In this document: positions 60,313 to 64,000 of the stretch, in pieces
How the letters are laid out: each line of letters starts with the position of its first letter
How positions within the stretch are numbered: position 1 is the first letter of the stretch
Source of the DNA: Enoplosus armatus
Taxonomy: Eukaryota > Chordata > Actinopteri > Centrarchiformes > Enoplosidae
NCBI RefSeq assembly: GCF_043641665.1
Contig: NC_092190.1
Span: 10,317,548 to 10,381,547 of the forward strand
Length of the DNA stretch: 64,000 bases
Direction: 5' to 3'
The notes under the pieces: model-generated
The model's database searches: none
What the model saw: only the letters and a program-made list of their open reading frames with translations
What the model was told of the DNA's origin: nothing
Made by a program: the position numbers and the translations under genes

Positions 60313-60585
60313 GCACACACACACACACACGCACACACACAGGGACACAAATACTCATTTGAAGTTTAGATTGTGTTGCTGTGTTGGCAGCTGGTGACCA
60401 GAATTCTTAAGCATGTAAACTCATACAGTAAATGACACCCTGCATATATAGTAAGTGCTAATACAACCACGGCACACACCCATGGCTGAGGCATGCACAA
60501 CTACACTTGCACACACACTTGCATGCACAAATAAAGAGACACTGAATGGCTACTTACAGCATTTGATGAAATGGTAGTGAGACAT
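5588..60585 (-). CDS. myo16: myo16, unconventional myosin-XVI (partial; 27 exons in window)
   Basis: Gene-level entry; the exons are listed separately. MYO16 is a neuronal ankyrin-repeat myosin. In mammals its ankyrin region binds protein phosphatase 1 catalytic subunits, and its C-terminal tail links PI3K to the WAVE actin regulator. Here 26 minus-strand exons join without a phase conflict into 1100 codons from MEIDQCLL, plus an upstream exon adding 21 in-frame residues. Seen in the translation: ankyrin signatures ([34 protein letters not shown]), then a myosin motor with P-loop GESGSGKS (499-506), switch I NNNSSRF (549-555), switch II DIFGFE (782-787), and the [21 protein letters not shown] block near the converter. 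Recalled mammalian MYO16 is about 1858 residues and aligns block by block. The CDS leaves the window in phase 2 after FLSR, so the IQ motif and tail lie to the left. Ankyrin repeats directly N-terminal to the motor separate MYO16 from other myosins. Confidence 0.95.
5794..7410 (-). other. intron 26 of myo16
   Basis: Short CA stretches at 6169-6215, a G8 run at 6053-6060 and the dispersed repeat at 7100-7245; nothing else recognised. Confidence 0.85.
7100..7245. repeat. dispersed repeat fragment
   Basis: AATCCATTTTCCAAATTGCT, then GAGCTGAAGCCTGGCCCAGC and ATGCATTGGGCAAGAGGC, ending near CTAGTCCATTACA, follow the order of a widespread fish repeat (consensus close to GGAGCCTATCCCAGC). Confidence 0.55.
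7411..7491 (-). CDS. myo16: myo16 exon 26: motor (residues 1006-1032)
   Basis: An 81-bp, phase 0-0 exon encoding [31 protein letters not shown] near loop 2 and the F...L..L segment match mammalian LLKKKGTSTFLQRLERGDP. Acceptor TTCACTGTCAG; donor GTAAGAACC. Confidence 0.94.
7492..8497 (-). other. intron 25 of myo16
   Basis: No repeat family, RNA gene or conserved coding block recognised. Confidence 0.85.
8498..8694 (-). CDS. myo16: myo16 exon 25: actin-binding loop region (residues 940-1005)
   Basis: A 197-bp exon, phase 1 in and 0 out. It encodes [20 protein letters not shown] and [20 protein letters not shown], ending YHDLTK. LFQSKLxQTGSLV is a close match to mammalian MYO16; the basic Gly/Ala/Pro-rich stretch after it occupies the loop 2 position at the actin interface. 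The G+C is higher than in neighbouring exons. Acceptor TGCCCGGCAG; donor GTACAATG. Confidence 0.93.
8695..9696 (-). other. intron 24 of myo16
   Basis: A purine-rich low-complexity stretch (8718-8885), pyrimidine-rich on the gene strand; otherwise unremarkable. Confidence 0.85.
9697..9772 (-). CDS. myo16: myo16 exon 24: motor (residues 915-939)
   Basis: A 76-bp exon, phase 0 in and 1 out, encoding [25 protein letters not shown]. It continues HYAG with the myosin V.Y...g.leKNkD.l segment, with R for the usual K of EKNKD. Acceptor TTTTCCACCAG; donor GTAAGTAC. Confidence 0.94.
9773..11330 (-). other. intron 23 of myo16
   Basis: Contains the tentative dispersed repeat at 10262-10432; no other feature seen. 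Confidence 0.85.
10262..10432. repeat. probable degenerate dispersed repeat
   Basis: Recurring short phrases (TTAATCTC, AGAATATTC, TTTACGACTTTAATCTC) resemble a common teleost repeat built from AATAAAGTC/TAAATTT units. Diverged, so tentative. Confidence 0.35.
11331..11531 (-). CDS. myo16: myo16 exon 23: lower 50K domain (residues 848-914)
   Basis: The largest mid-motor exon, 201 bp, phase 0-0. It encodes [20 protein letters not shown], then a variable loop and [29 protein letters not shown]-like and F.v.HYAG motifs are universal in myosins. Acceptor CTGCCTCCAG; donor GTCTGTCTG. Confidence 0.95.
11532..12155 (-). other. intron 22 of myo16
   Basis: Mostly occupied by the SINE at 11700-11860 and A+T-rich unique sequence. 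Confidence 0.85.
11700..11860 (-). repeat. tRNA-derived SINE, degenerate
   Basis: On the minus strand the head reads GGTGGTAGCCCAGTGGTTAA with a B-box-like GGTTCGAC, followed by TGCATGTTATCC and a TTTCCTGTCTGT segment, a pattern repeated widely in teleost genomes. It lies in intron 22. Confidence 0.6.
12156..12308 (-). CDS. myo16: myo16 exon 22: relay region (residues 797-847)
   Basis: A 153-bp, phase 0-0 exon encoding [40 protein letters not shown] and [11 protein letters not shown]. It corresponds to the canonical fEQLCINytNEkLQqfFn..iF..EQeeY relay block. Acceptor GCATTCCAG; donor GTATTTTAC. Confidence 0.95.
12309..15249 (-). other. intron 21 of myo16
   Basis: An AC microsatellite at 14119 and a short direct purine/pyrimidine-rich stretch at 13650-13870; no gene recognised. 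Confidence 0.85.
14119..14146. repeat. (AC)14 microsatellite
   Basis: Uninterrupted AC dinucleotides in intron 21. Confidence 0.95.
15250..15322 (-). CDS. myo16: myo16 exon 21: switch II (residues 772-796)
   Basis: A 73-bp exon, phase 2 in and 0 out, encoding [20 protein letters not shown] and GFEQ. DIFGFE (782-787) is myosin switch II, including Gly785 and Glu787. A nearer AG (CCTTAG) exists but would break the frame; the CTTCCAG acceptor at 15323-15324 keeps it. Confidence 0.94.
15942..15986. repeat. (CA)n microsatellite next to exon 20 donor
   Basis: About 22 CA units; on the myo16 strand it is a TG tract starting at intron position +8. Interrupted CA units extend it to about 15924. Confidence 0.95.
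15994..16135 (-). CDS. myo16: myo16 exon 20: motor (residues 725-771)
   Basis: A 142-bp exon, phase 1 in and 2 out. It encodes [40 protein letters not shown] and [21 protein letters not shown] is the conserved myosin segment before switch II. The donor GTACAGC is followed from intron position +8 by a (TG)n tract on the gene strand. Confidence 0.95.
16195..16545. repeat. probable dispersed repeat
   Basis: The segment contains GGCTGACAATTTTCAGTACA, CACCAGAGACCGGAAAGAGT and TATAGGCCAATATATT, phrases reminiscent of a fish repeat with a CGATATATCGGC theme. Tentative. Confidence 0.35.
16771..16842 (-). CDS. myo16: myo16 exon 19: motor (residues 701-724)
   Basis: A 72-bp exon, phase 1 in and out, encoding [20 protein letters not shown] and QYFKG. 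It matches the mammalian block [25 protein letters not shown] in position and pattern. Acceptor CTCTGCACAG; donor GTATCCAC. Confidence 0.93.
16843..17526 (-). other. intron 18 of myo16
   Basis: Holds the G13 run beside the exon 18 donor; no other feature seen. Confidence 0.85.
17507..17519. repeat. G13 homopolymer next to exon 18 donor
   Basis: Thirteen consecutive G bases; on the gene strand a C run beginning at intron position +8. Confidence 0.95.
17527..17644 (-). CDS. myo16: myo16 exon 18: motor, LHIGDLRF block (residues 662-700)
   Basis: A 118-bp exon, phase 0 in and 1 out, encoding [39 protein letters not shown]. The [10 protein letters not shown] block equals the myosin aiLhLGNi.F motif. 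The exon is wedged between simple repeats: (GA)n at 17650-17713 forms the acceptor tract and a 13-base G run (17507-17519) starts at intron position +8. Confidence 0.94.
17650..17713. repeat. (GA)n microsatellite at exon 18 acceptor
   Basis: GA dinucleotides with a few GC interruptions; read on the gene strand it is the (TC)n pyrimidine tract ending just before the exon 18 acceptor. Confidence 0.95.
18078..18346 (-). repeat. tRNA-derived SINE (teleost type)
   Basis: Read on the minus strand it begins GGGGCGGCATGGTGGTGCAG, with an A-box-like TGGTGCAGTGG and a B-box-like GGTTCGATCCC, then a body with the CCTTGAGCAAGACACTGA and AAGCGCTTTATAA-type segments common in fish SINEs. It lies in intron 17. 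Confidence 0.75.
19860..19977 (-). CDS. myo16: myo16 exon 17: motor (residues 622-661)
   Basis: A 118-bp exon, phase 2 in and 0 out. It encodes [20 protein letters not shown], then [19 protein letters not shown]. The latter is the helix before the LHLGNI-type segment; the first half is a variable Pro/Ser/Thr-rich loop. Acceptor TTACTCCAG; donor GTATTGATT. Confidence 0.92.
20805..20952 (-). CDS. myo16: myo16 exon 16: motor (residues 573-621)
   Basis: A 148-bp exon, phase 1 in and 2 out, encoding [40 protein letters not shown] and [17 protein letters not shown] and the F.IFY..aG.s pattern are diagnostic of the myosin motor. Acceptor GATGTTTCAG; donor GTATGTGG. Confidence 0.95.
21313..21373. 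repeat. perfect 28-bp inverted repeat with 5-base loop
   Basis: Arms 21313-21340 and 21346-21373 are exact reverse complements around loop AGATT. The arms are A+T-rich (for example TTGATTATTTAAATAAAC). It lies in intron 15, about 140 bp past the exon 15 donor. It could be a foldback element or MITE remnant; nothing identifies it as a known RNA gene. Confidence 0.85.
21514..21631 (-). CDS. myo16: myo16 exon 15: switch I (residues 534-572)
   Basis: A 118-bp exon, phase 0 in and 1 out. It encodes [40 protein letters not shown]. Asn549-Phe555 (NNNSSRF) is the myosin switch I with the conserved Arg554; the usual following Gly is Ile. Acceptor ATATGCAG; donor GTAACC. Confidence 0.95.
22838..22943 (-). 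CDS. myo16: myo16 exon 14: P-loop (residues 498-533)
   Basis: A 106-bp exon beginning with the last base of a split serine. It encodes the Walker A/P-loop GESGSGKS (499-506), then [18 protein letters not shown] and the end RMKH. This is the canonical myosin nucleotide-binding loop; I recall GERGSGKS in mammalian MYO16. Acceptor GTCTCTCTAG; donor GTAAGTC. Confidence 0.96.
23050..23318. repeat. dispersed teleost repeat, copy A
   Basis: Runs from AACACTGAAACAGGCTTTGC through AATTCCCTCTTTGTG and ACTAAAGACTGTAACTTTAG to CACTTGATTTG. It shares ordered blocks with the copy at 48348-48668, marking an interspersed family. Confidence 0.6.
24680..24738. repeat. (GT)n microsatellite near exon 13 donor
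   Basis: GT dinucleotides with GGGT variants; on the gene strand a CA-rich tract beginning about 19 bases into intron 13. Confidence 0.95.
24757..24884 (-). CDS. myo16: myo16 exon 13: motor, pre-P-loop (residues 456-497)
   Basis: A 128-bp exon, phase 0 in and 2 out, encoding [38 protein letters not shown] and CFIL. This matches the myosin PPHIFaiadrAY....qsIli block leading into the P-loop; the split serine is completed in exon 14. Donor GTACTCC is followed 18 bp later by a long (CA)n tract on the gene strand. Confidence 0.94.
24885..26630 (-). other. intron 12 of myo16
   Basis: Mostly unique sequence; 25720-26040 is more G+C-rich but shows no homology I recognise. A12 run at 26086-26097. 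Confidence 0.85.
26631..26696 (-). CDS. myo16: myo16 exon 12: motor, [12 protein letters not shown] block (residues 434-455)
   Basis: A 66-bp, phase 0-0 exon encoding [20 protein letters not shown] and TL, the conserved myosin segment (IYTYIGdiLLavNPyk) before the P-loop. Its upstream intron contains a Tc1-like element whose end is only 33 bp from the exon, leaving TCTTCTCCTCTTTTGTAG as pyrimidine tract and acceptor. Confidence 0.94.
26730..27976 (-). mobile_element. Tc1-like (Tc1/mariner) DNA transposon, full length but degenerate
   Basis: The ends are inverted repeats: the first 21 bases of each end match exactly (starting CACTATATTGCCAAAAG) with partial matching beyond, flanked by TA dinucleotides at 26728-26729 and 27977-27978, the Tc1/mariner target duplication. 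Length 1247 bp. It carries one transposase frame on the minus strand, the same strand as myo16, with a frameshift and a changed catalytic residue. It lies in intron 11, one end 33 bp from exon 12. Confidence 0.96.
26812..27842 (-). pseudogene. Tc1-like transposase, frameshifted
   Basis: The frame starts at [19 protein letters not shown], with a paired-like helix-turn-helix region ([20 protein letters not shown]), GRP(C/R)K motif, then VLWSDKSRF carrying the first catalytic Asp. Near 27157-27161 a missing base, in a run read CTCCAAC on the coding strand, shifts the frame; the rest continues in another frame to a TAA at 26814-26812 with [20 protein letters not shown], which carries the final catalytic Glu of the DD34E triad. 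The second catalytic Asp, expected after FQH, reads Gly ([11 protein letters not shown]). Both lesions argue the copy is inactive. Intact family members are about 340 residues. Confidence 0.93.
27979..30207 (-). other. intron 11 of myo16 outside the Tc1 element
   Basis: Unique A+T-rich sequence; a small tandem duplication (GATATAAAATG) at 29529-29550. Intron 10 (30319-30705) is likewise plain. Confidence 0.8.
30208..30318 (-). CDS. myo16: myo16 exon 11: start of motor domain (residues 397-433)
   Basis: A 111-bp, phase 0-0 exon encoding [37 protein letters not shown]. It corresponds to the myosin entry segment (DL..L.EL.e..ll..l..Ry....IYT). Acceptor TTTTCCTCAG; donor GTAAGAC. Confidence 0.95.
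30706..30856 (-). CDS. myo16: myo16 exon 10: pre-motor linker (residues 346-396)
   Basis: A 151-bp exon, phase 2 in and 0 out. It encodes [20 protein letters not shown], then [19 protein letters not shown] and SSGTSKLEQ. The RDSLLEK block and the ending before [12 protein letters not shown] match the recalled mammalian protein. Separated from exon 9 by a 175-bp intron. Acceptor ATCACTCAG; donor GTACTTTG. Confidence 0.93.
31032..31182 (-). CDS. myo16: myo16 exon 9: last ankyrin unit and linker (residues 296-345)
   Basis: A 151-bp exon, phase 1 in and 2 out. It encodes [20 protein letters not shown], matching the end of the mammalian ankyrin domain, then a weakly conserved Pro/Ser/Asp linker including [17 protein letters not shown]. 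The donor was set at GTGGGT (31031) because it ends on AT, completed to ATG by the first base of exon 10; the alternative downstream GT breaks the frame. Confidence 0.88.
31964..32007. repeat. (GT)n microsatellite
   Basis: About 22 GT units in intron 8. Confidence 0.95.
32930..32976. repeat. (GT)n microsatellite
   Basis: About 22 GT units in intron 8, ending in GCGCACGCGC, an alternating purine-pyrimidine stretch. Confidence 0.95.
33180..33255 (-). CDS. myo16: myo16 exon 8: ankyrin repeat (residues 271-295)
   Basis: A 76-bp exon, phase 0 in and 1 out, encoding [20 protein letters not shown] and QDKPS. It continues the ankyrin unit begun by [12 protein letters not shown] in exon 7. Acceptor CTCTTACAG; donor GTAAC. 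Confidence 0.93.
33256..36559 (-). other. intron 7 of myo16
   Basis: Holds an AC microsatellite at 35780. The segment at 34730-35040 is less A+T-rich and includes CCCTATAAATAC near 34887, but no exon or gene can be supported. Confidence 0.8.
35780..35811. repeat. (AC)n microsatellite
   Basis: About 16 AC units in intron 7. Confidence 0.95.
36560..36685 (-). CDS. myo16: myo16 exon 7: ankyrin repeats (residues 229-270)
   Basis: A 126-bp, phase 0-0 exon encoding [29 protein letters not shown] and [13 protein letters not shown], the clearest ankyrin units in the gene. Its acceptor pyrimidine tract is a (CT)n microsatellite (36691-36708 read in reverse). Intron 6 upstream is only 170 bp, so exons 6 and 7 form a compact pair. 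Confidence 0.95.
36856..36980 (-). CDS. myo16: myo16 exon 6: linker between ankyrin groups (residues 187-228)
   Basis: A 125-bp exon, phase 1 in and 0 out. It encodes [36 protein letters not shown] and DDGVTL. This is the divergent spacer between the first and second ankyrin groups and matches the recalled mammalian block QRPMSMLTDVKHFLSSGG in pattern. Acceptor GTTTTAG; donor GTAAG. Confidence 0.92.
37047..37352. repeat. dispersed teleost repeat
   Basis: Contains GTTTGGCATATTGGAAAACA, GGTTAGCTTAGCTTAGCATA, CTAAAGATCACTGATTAATG and GGCAGTAGTGACTTCCTGG in an order recognised from a very frequent percomorph interspersed repeat. Lies in intron 5. Confidence 0.65.
38475..38521. repeat. (TG)n microsatellite, interrupted
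   Basis: TG units with one GGGG interruption in intron 5. Confidence 0.95.
39059..39167 (-). CDS. myo16: myo16 exon 5: ankyrin repeat 4 (residues 151-186)
   Basis: A 109-bp exon, phase 0 in and phase 1 out, encoding [26 protein letters not shown] and LRKHLEENG. The NGNIPLDYA block is the ankyrin DxxGxTPLDxA pattern with I for T. Acceptor CTGCAAG; donor GGTAAAG. It lies 6 kb from exon 4 and 2 kb from exon 6. Confidence 0.94.
39168..45204 (-). other. intron 4 of myo16
   Basis: The 6-kb intron holds the paired AC and GT microsatellites at 40539 and 40726 and C runs at 42306 and 43318. No exon or recognised transposon was found. Confidence 0.8.
40539..40602. repeat. (AC)32 microsatellite
   Basis: One of the longest uninterrupted dinucleotide tracts in the window, in intron 4. 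A second tract of opposite strand type, (GT)n, lies at 40726-40752. Confidence 0.95.
45205..45348 (-). CDS. myo16: myo16 exon 4: ankyrin repeats 2-3 (residues 103-150)
   Basis: A 144-bp, phase 0-0 exon encoding [20 protein letters not shown] and [20 protein letters not shown], two consecutive ankyrin units. It ends in five CTG codons (Leu146-150), and the last G abuts the GTAAG donor. Five successive leucines replace the more varied LLLVL recalled from mammals. Acceptor TTCTGCAG at 45349-45350. Confidence 0.94.
45349..46210 (-). other. intron 3 of myo16
   Basis: A+T-rich; a short GT tract (46182-46200) lies ten bases inside the exon 3 donor side. Nothing else recognised. Confidence 0.8.
46211..46281 (-). 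CDS. myo16: myo16 exon 3: ankyrin repeat 1 (residues 79-102)
   Basis: This 71-bp exon is flanked by an acceptor ending TTGTGTTGCAG and donor GTAAGATA. It enters in phase 1 and leaves in phase 0, bridging exons 2 and 4. It encodes [14 protein letters not shown] followed by SSGGSLLHL, the end of the first ankyrin unit and the TLLHL-like start of the second. It was found by searching for this missing block; no long open frame marks it. Confidence 0.92.
48348..48668. repeat. dispersed teleost repeat, copy B
   Basis: Shares ACACAGGTTTTGCTTTCTGT, TTCATACTGGCCATCCAGGGAT, AATTCCCTCTTTATG and GATATCCACTTGATTTT with the 23.05-kb copy, in the same order. A partial inverted copy follows at 48740-48830. 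Confidence 0.6.
48740..48830. repeat. inverted fragment of the 48348-48668 repeat
   Basis: GGGATCTCTTAAAGACCAGT followed by ATGAACAGG is the reverse complement of the CCTGTTCA...CTGACCATTAAAGAGATCCC block of copy A, so an inverted partial copy sits beside copy B. Confidence 0.5.
55093..55175. repeat. AGGGCTGCAACT-type non-autonomous repeat, copy 1
   Basis: Starts GGGCTGCAACTGACGATTAT and continues with TTGATTAATCGATTAATAAT, the hallmark of a fish non-autonomous DNA element (hAT-like by recall). Preceded by a 33-base segment that is also found before copy 2. Confidence 0.65.
55832..56101 (-). CDS. myo16: myo16 exon 2: canonical start, N-terminus (residues 1-78)
   Basis: The acceptor follows a long pyrimidine tract (56102-56130 read in reverse). 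The canonical ATG is at 56066-56064 in a very good context (AACATGG); the 35 bases above it are 5'UTR or, with exon 1, coding. The product starts [12 protein letters not shown], close to mammalian MYO16, followed by an Arg-rich helix, a basic stretch, HHVRF at 57-61 (a possible PP1 RVxF-type site), then [18 protein letters not shown], the opening of the ankyrin domain. The donor gtgtgt at 55831 is weak-looking; the exon ends in phase 1. Confidence 0.93.
58231..58390. repeat. AGGGCTGCAACT-type non-autonomous repeat, copy 2
   Basis: Starts AGGGCTGCAAAGATTATTTT and continues TTGATTAATCAATTAATCAT then TCTATAAAATGGCAGAAAAT, more complete than copy 1 at 55.1 kb. Same orientation. Confidence 0.65.
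59654..59701. repeat. (AC)n microsatellite
   Basis: AC units with one AAAC interruption in intron 1. Confidence 0.95.
60241..60341. repeat. (CA)n microsatellite, about 100 bp
   Basis: The longest simple repeat here, with GC interruptions at its end, in intron 1 about 215 bp past exon 1. Confidence 0.95.
60558..60585 (-). CDS. myo16: myo16 exon 1: alternative start, coding part
   Basis: Twenty-eight coding bases run from an ATG (60585-60583) with A at -3 to a strong donor GTAAGTA at 60557. An in-frame TGA lies four codons upstream, which fixes the start. Joined to exon 2 (56101), the frame enters the known MEID start without interruption and adds 21 residues beginning [16 protein letters not shown] recall a human MYO16 isoform about 22 residues longer than the 1858-residue form, which fits. 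The 5'UTR probably extends upward to about 60.8-60.95 kb. No transcript evidence is available, so the exon is inferred from donor quality and frame. Confidence 0.62.
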
Positions 60586-61100
60586 TTTCTGAGTAAGTCA
60601 GACAATCCGCCAGTCAGGTAGAAAGGCAGGCAGAAAGGTAGGCGGGGAGTCAGTAAGTCAGGCAGACAGTAGGCAGCTACAGGTTCCAGCAAAACTAACT
60701 AATGCAGTGCTCGTAACCCGGCAGGATGCATTATTAATCTGGCTCCCTGCATGCTATCCAAACTCCGTTCCTCTGTCTGCATTATTCACCAACAGCAGCA
60801 GCAGCTCCGGTTGCAGCTCATGCAGCATCTACAGGCGCACAGACCCAGACTCACATACACACACTCACTCACACACACACACTCACACTCACACAGACAT
60901 TCACTCCCTCGATCAGCCTGTCGGCAAGGGGAGCTGCGGCTGTTTCTAGCTCTCCTCGCCTACAGCCAGATAACCGCCGCACAGCGTCTTCCCAGCCATG
61001 ACCGACGCACGTGCTCCACTCACGTCACTGACAACCGGCTCAGCCCACCTCCCGCTCCACACACCCCCAATGACGCAATGCTCTTCACCTCCTTACACAC
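60586..61100 (-). promoter_or_regulatory. putative myo16 5'UTR and promoter
   Basis: The stretch upstream of the exon 1 ATG is richer in C+G and CpG than the rest of the window, most clearly at 60900-61045, where about a dozen CpGs occur in 150 bases. A CACGTCA half-CRE-like site lies near 61021. No TATA box is evident and the start site cannot be placed. It is called by position and composition only. Confidence 0.4.
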
Positions 61101-61122
61101 CCCCCTCCCAGTCTCCTTCTAT

Positions 61123-61149
61123 CACACACACACACACACACACACACAC
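61123..61149. repeat. (AC)n microsatellite
   Basis: About 13 AC units just upstream of the putative promoter. Confidence 0.9.
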
Positions 61150-64000
61150 GTACGCAGTGACTCATAAGGATGCACACCTCTTTGGACTATCCTCTACCTT
61201 CGCAGCCAAAATAAGAAAATAGGGGAGGGTGGAAGGTGGGATTAATTGTGCCTCCCTATACTGTAGATATAACAGGAAGAGAGAGGGAGATAAAGAGAGA
61301 GAGCAAGGCAGGTCATTGGAGAAAACAGAAGGACATAGATAGTGGAATGGAAAATGGAGGAATTGCAGATACAGCAGGGGGAGACAGAGAAAGAAAAATA
61401 AGTAAGAGATGGCAAGAGACAGGGAGAGAGGGGGAGTGTTAAATTGGATAGAAGGACAGCTAGAGAGAGAGAGAGAGAGAGAGAAGCTGCTGCAGTGCGG
61501 CTTTTGGTGCGGTGACAGGTTAAGTGCTCATCAACAGTTTTAAACTGCCCACAAATTAACTACAGATAAGTATAGTTTGCTAAAATGGTAGGGCTTGAGA
61601 CCAGTGCATTGACACACACACTCATGTGCTTATCATGCTCCAGCACACACACAGAGTGTTACGCGACGCCACATGTACTATGTGCTTGCAGTGTCAGTGG
61701 GTTAGTCTCTGTGACTTTGTCCTTTAAGGCTGATTTGCATAAATGAATACCGAAAGCTTTGCATTAAAAAGAGGATTTGCAGGAGGAGGGTGAGAACGTG
61801 AGGATGAACGAGAGAGGAGAGACAACAGAGAAAGAGAGGGGAAAAAAGTGAGATAGCAAGAAAGACTGCGGACACACACACACAATATGGATGTGAGTAA
61901 AACAGCTTAACAGGGTGTGCAGTGTGTGACTAAAGCAGGATTGTGACACACATTTTTAGAAATCTGTGCCACTGTGCTCACACATCTGCAGGTTATATAG
62001 CACGCTGCATTTTCTGTGGGAGGTTTTGAGCTGTTATCTCCCATTGCTGTCAAACACGGGCATGTGGAGACGGGATAAAAGAACGCGAGAAGCAGGTGAG
62101 GCTCATTTTGAGCGGGTATTGAGCGGAGAGGAGCAGCAGAGCACGCTTGAAAGAGAATGGGAGGAAGACAGAGCCTGGGAGATGGATGTGTGTGTGTGTG
62201 TCAGACTGAATGCTCGAGTAATTCCTGTCATAGGAAATCAGGTCACAGAAGCAACTTTCTGCATCTTCTGCAAAACACTGCCAGAACAACTACTCCACCA
62301 TCTACCTGTGTAAAAAGATGCCAGGTTTGTGTGTATGCATGCATGTAAGTCCGGATGCTTGCAAAGATTTCACTATACACACTACTAAATAAGTCATTGC
62401 TACACCACTCACAGATTGCACATGCACACACACCAGACAACACACACATTACACCTCTGCTGCCCTCGCTAGCCGGGTAGCATAGTATTTTTGGTCGAGG
62501 ATAACACAATGACTACCCCATTAACACTTTACCCGTGACATCCAGACCTCACAGCAGTAGATCTGACAAGAAAATGTCATGCTTTTCTATCCGAATGTCA
62601 CAAAGCATTAATGGCTCAAGCGAAATCTTGCTATCTGTGCCTGGAGCTACATGTAACATGCTGTATGAGGGAGCGGCGATGAGCTGGAGCACTGGGACAA
62701 AAAGTAACACAAGGTTTCAATGTGAGACATCCTGCTGGAAGGCAAGTCAACTCATCTCTGGTGTAACAGCAACAGGATAATGGGTTGGAGTCGCACCTTA
62801 ATCATTTCTACCTCTCTGCAGCTACAATTAGATCCAGCACCAAGGCAGTGAGGTATGCAGAGGTATGCAGAGACACAGTGAAGAAAACAGATAGACAATA
62901 GAGATATTACAGATATTTAAATGTCTCTGTTAAAAGAAAAAATGCAGCAATTACTGGTGATTTTTAAATGCAGGTCGAGACAATTCACACACCCATCTTT
63001 CAGTGTGTTTACTCTATTATCTAGATGTGTGCAACAATATACATCTGCGCATGTTTGTTTAGTATCAGAATTAATGTTATGAATGGCTGTCCGTGCTGTA
63101 GGAAATGCTGTACTTGGCTGTGTGGAGATTGTGCCACCCTGCTTCCCTACAGCCGTGACAAACTCTCATTATAGCAGCTTTTGTCCCACAGGAGATGACA
63201 AATTTCATTCTCTTTGACACAGCTGTCATCCTGCCATCATCACCCTCAGGTGTCAATCAATACTACGACTGTGTTACCACCATGAATTCTACAGTTACCA
63301 CCCTAGAGTGAGCGCATATGCTTGCATGCGATGCTGTTTAACTGACACTGATAATGGGGGATGTCTGATGCAGGAAATGTTCCCAATTACGGCAAAGCCA
63401 AAGGCACTGGGAAAGTTTGGGGGTGATGCATTATATATGAAAAGAGATCTCTTTGGATTAATTATTCATCGTGTGAGATATATTTACACAAATAAATATT
63501 TATTCATTTTACCAGCCAAATTTAAAATTTTGAATACTATTTGCATGTATTATGTTAGTTTACAAATAAAGACCTTGTGTTCTGGCTGGCACATGCGCAC
63601 CTGCATCCATACACGCACAATAAAGCTTTTTGAGCCGCAAGCACAGTGCATTTAGCAGAGACATGAATCCCTCATGTCCCAATGGACCACTGGACTATGT
63701 GATTACAATCTCTTGTTAATGAGAAACGCTCTCTCTCTCTCTCTCTTTCACACAAACACAGCCATTCAGGTTAATCCAGTGCCTTTGTATTCACTAGATT
63801 ACGTTATCTCTGTTGCCTCCTTCTGTCTATATCGTAACCCTTCTCCTCTACACCTGTATGGTCAAAGTCATTTGATTGTCTTGTGGCTATTTTTTTCAGC
63901 AGCATTTACATTTAGTTTTTGTTGATTTCAGAGGTTCAACACTACTGTCTATTGTATCATGCTGTCCCCCACAAGATTCTCCTTTAAATACACAGTGAAT
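61150..64000. other. upstream intergenic sequence
   Basis: Low-complexity purine-rich stretches (61270-61490, 61780-61850) and short CT/CA runs. No coding block, RNA gene or transposon recognised. Confidence 0.7.

Larger units (their letters stand above)
56102..60557 (-). other. intron 1 of myo16
   Basis: Present if exon 1 is right. It contains the hAT-like copy 2, AC microsatellites and pyrimidine-rich stretches (57000-57300, 59840-60080). Confidence 0.6.

Noticed and set aside
60091..60397. His/Thr-repeat open frames at 60.1-60.4 kb and Cys/Val-repeat frames at 40.4 kb and 32.9 kb
   Set aside because: They are translations of (CA)n/(GT)n microsatellites.

Overview
The window is vertebrate nuclear DNA, almost certainly from a teleost fish. 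Coding sequence is sparse and split by GT-AG introns, (CA)n/(GA)n microsatellites are dense, and the dispersed repeats and Tc1-like transposon are of types familiar from teleost genomes. I cannot name the species from sequence alone.

One gene dominates: myo16 (unconventional myosin-XVI, ankyrin-repeat myosin) on the minus strand. It was assembled by reading conserved peptide blocks and testing splice sites. Twenty-six coding exons between 56101 and 5588 join with GT-AG boundaries and an unbroken chain of reading phases, giving 1100 codons plus 2 bases from the MEID start. A 27th, 5'-most exon (60558-60585) adds 21 in-frame, cysteine-rich residues. Residue numbers count from the MEID methionine. 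The product runs: basic N-terminus with a possible PP1-docking motif (1-61), ankyrin repeats (about 62-330, exons 2-9), linker (about 330-396, exons 9-10), and myosin motor (about 397 onward, exons 11-27). The converter end, IQ motif and proline-rich/NYAP-like C-terminal tail are not here and should lie beyond the left edge.

Layout, left to right. 1-5587: intron 27, repeats only. 5588-24884: motor exons 27 to 13, closely spaced. 26631-33255: exons 12 to 8, with a degenerate Tc1-like transposon (26730-27976) 33 bp from the exon 12 acceptor. 36560-46281: ankyrin exons 7 to 3. 46282-55831: the largest intron. 55832-56101: exon 2 with the canonical start. 56102-60557: intron 1. 60558 to about 61100: first exon and a CpG-richer putative promoter. 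61100-64000: upstream sequence with simple repeats and no recognisable gene.

I recognise no other protein-coding gene, tRNA, rRNA, miRNA or CRISPR array, and no novel multi-gene system. The points most worth following are the cysteine-rich N-terminal extension, the canonical P-loop and switch I residues in this fish MYO16, simple repeats pressed against several splice sites, the transposon beside a splice acceptor, a perfect 28-bp intronic hairpin, and a direct duplication flanking exon 2.
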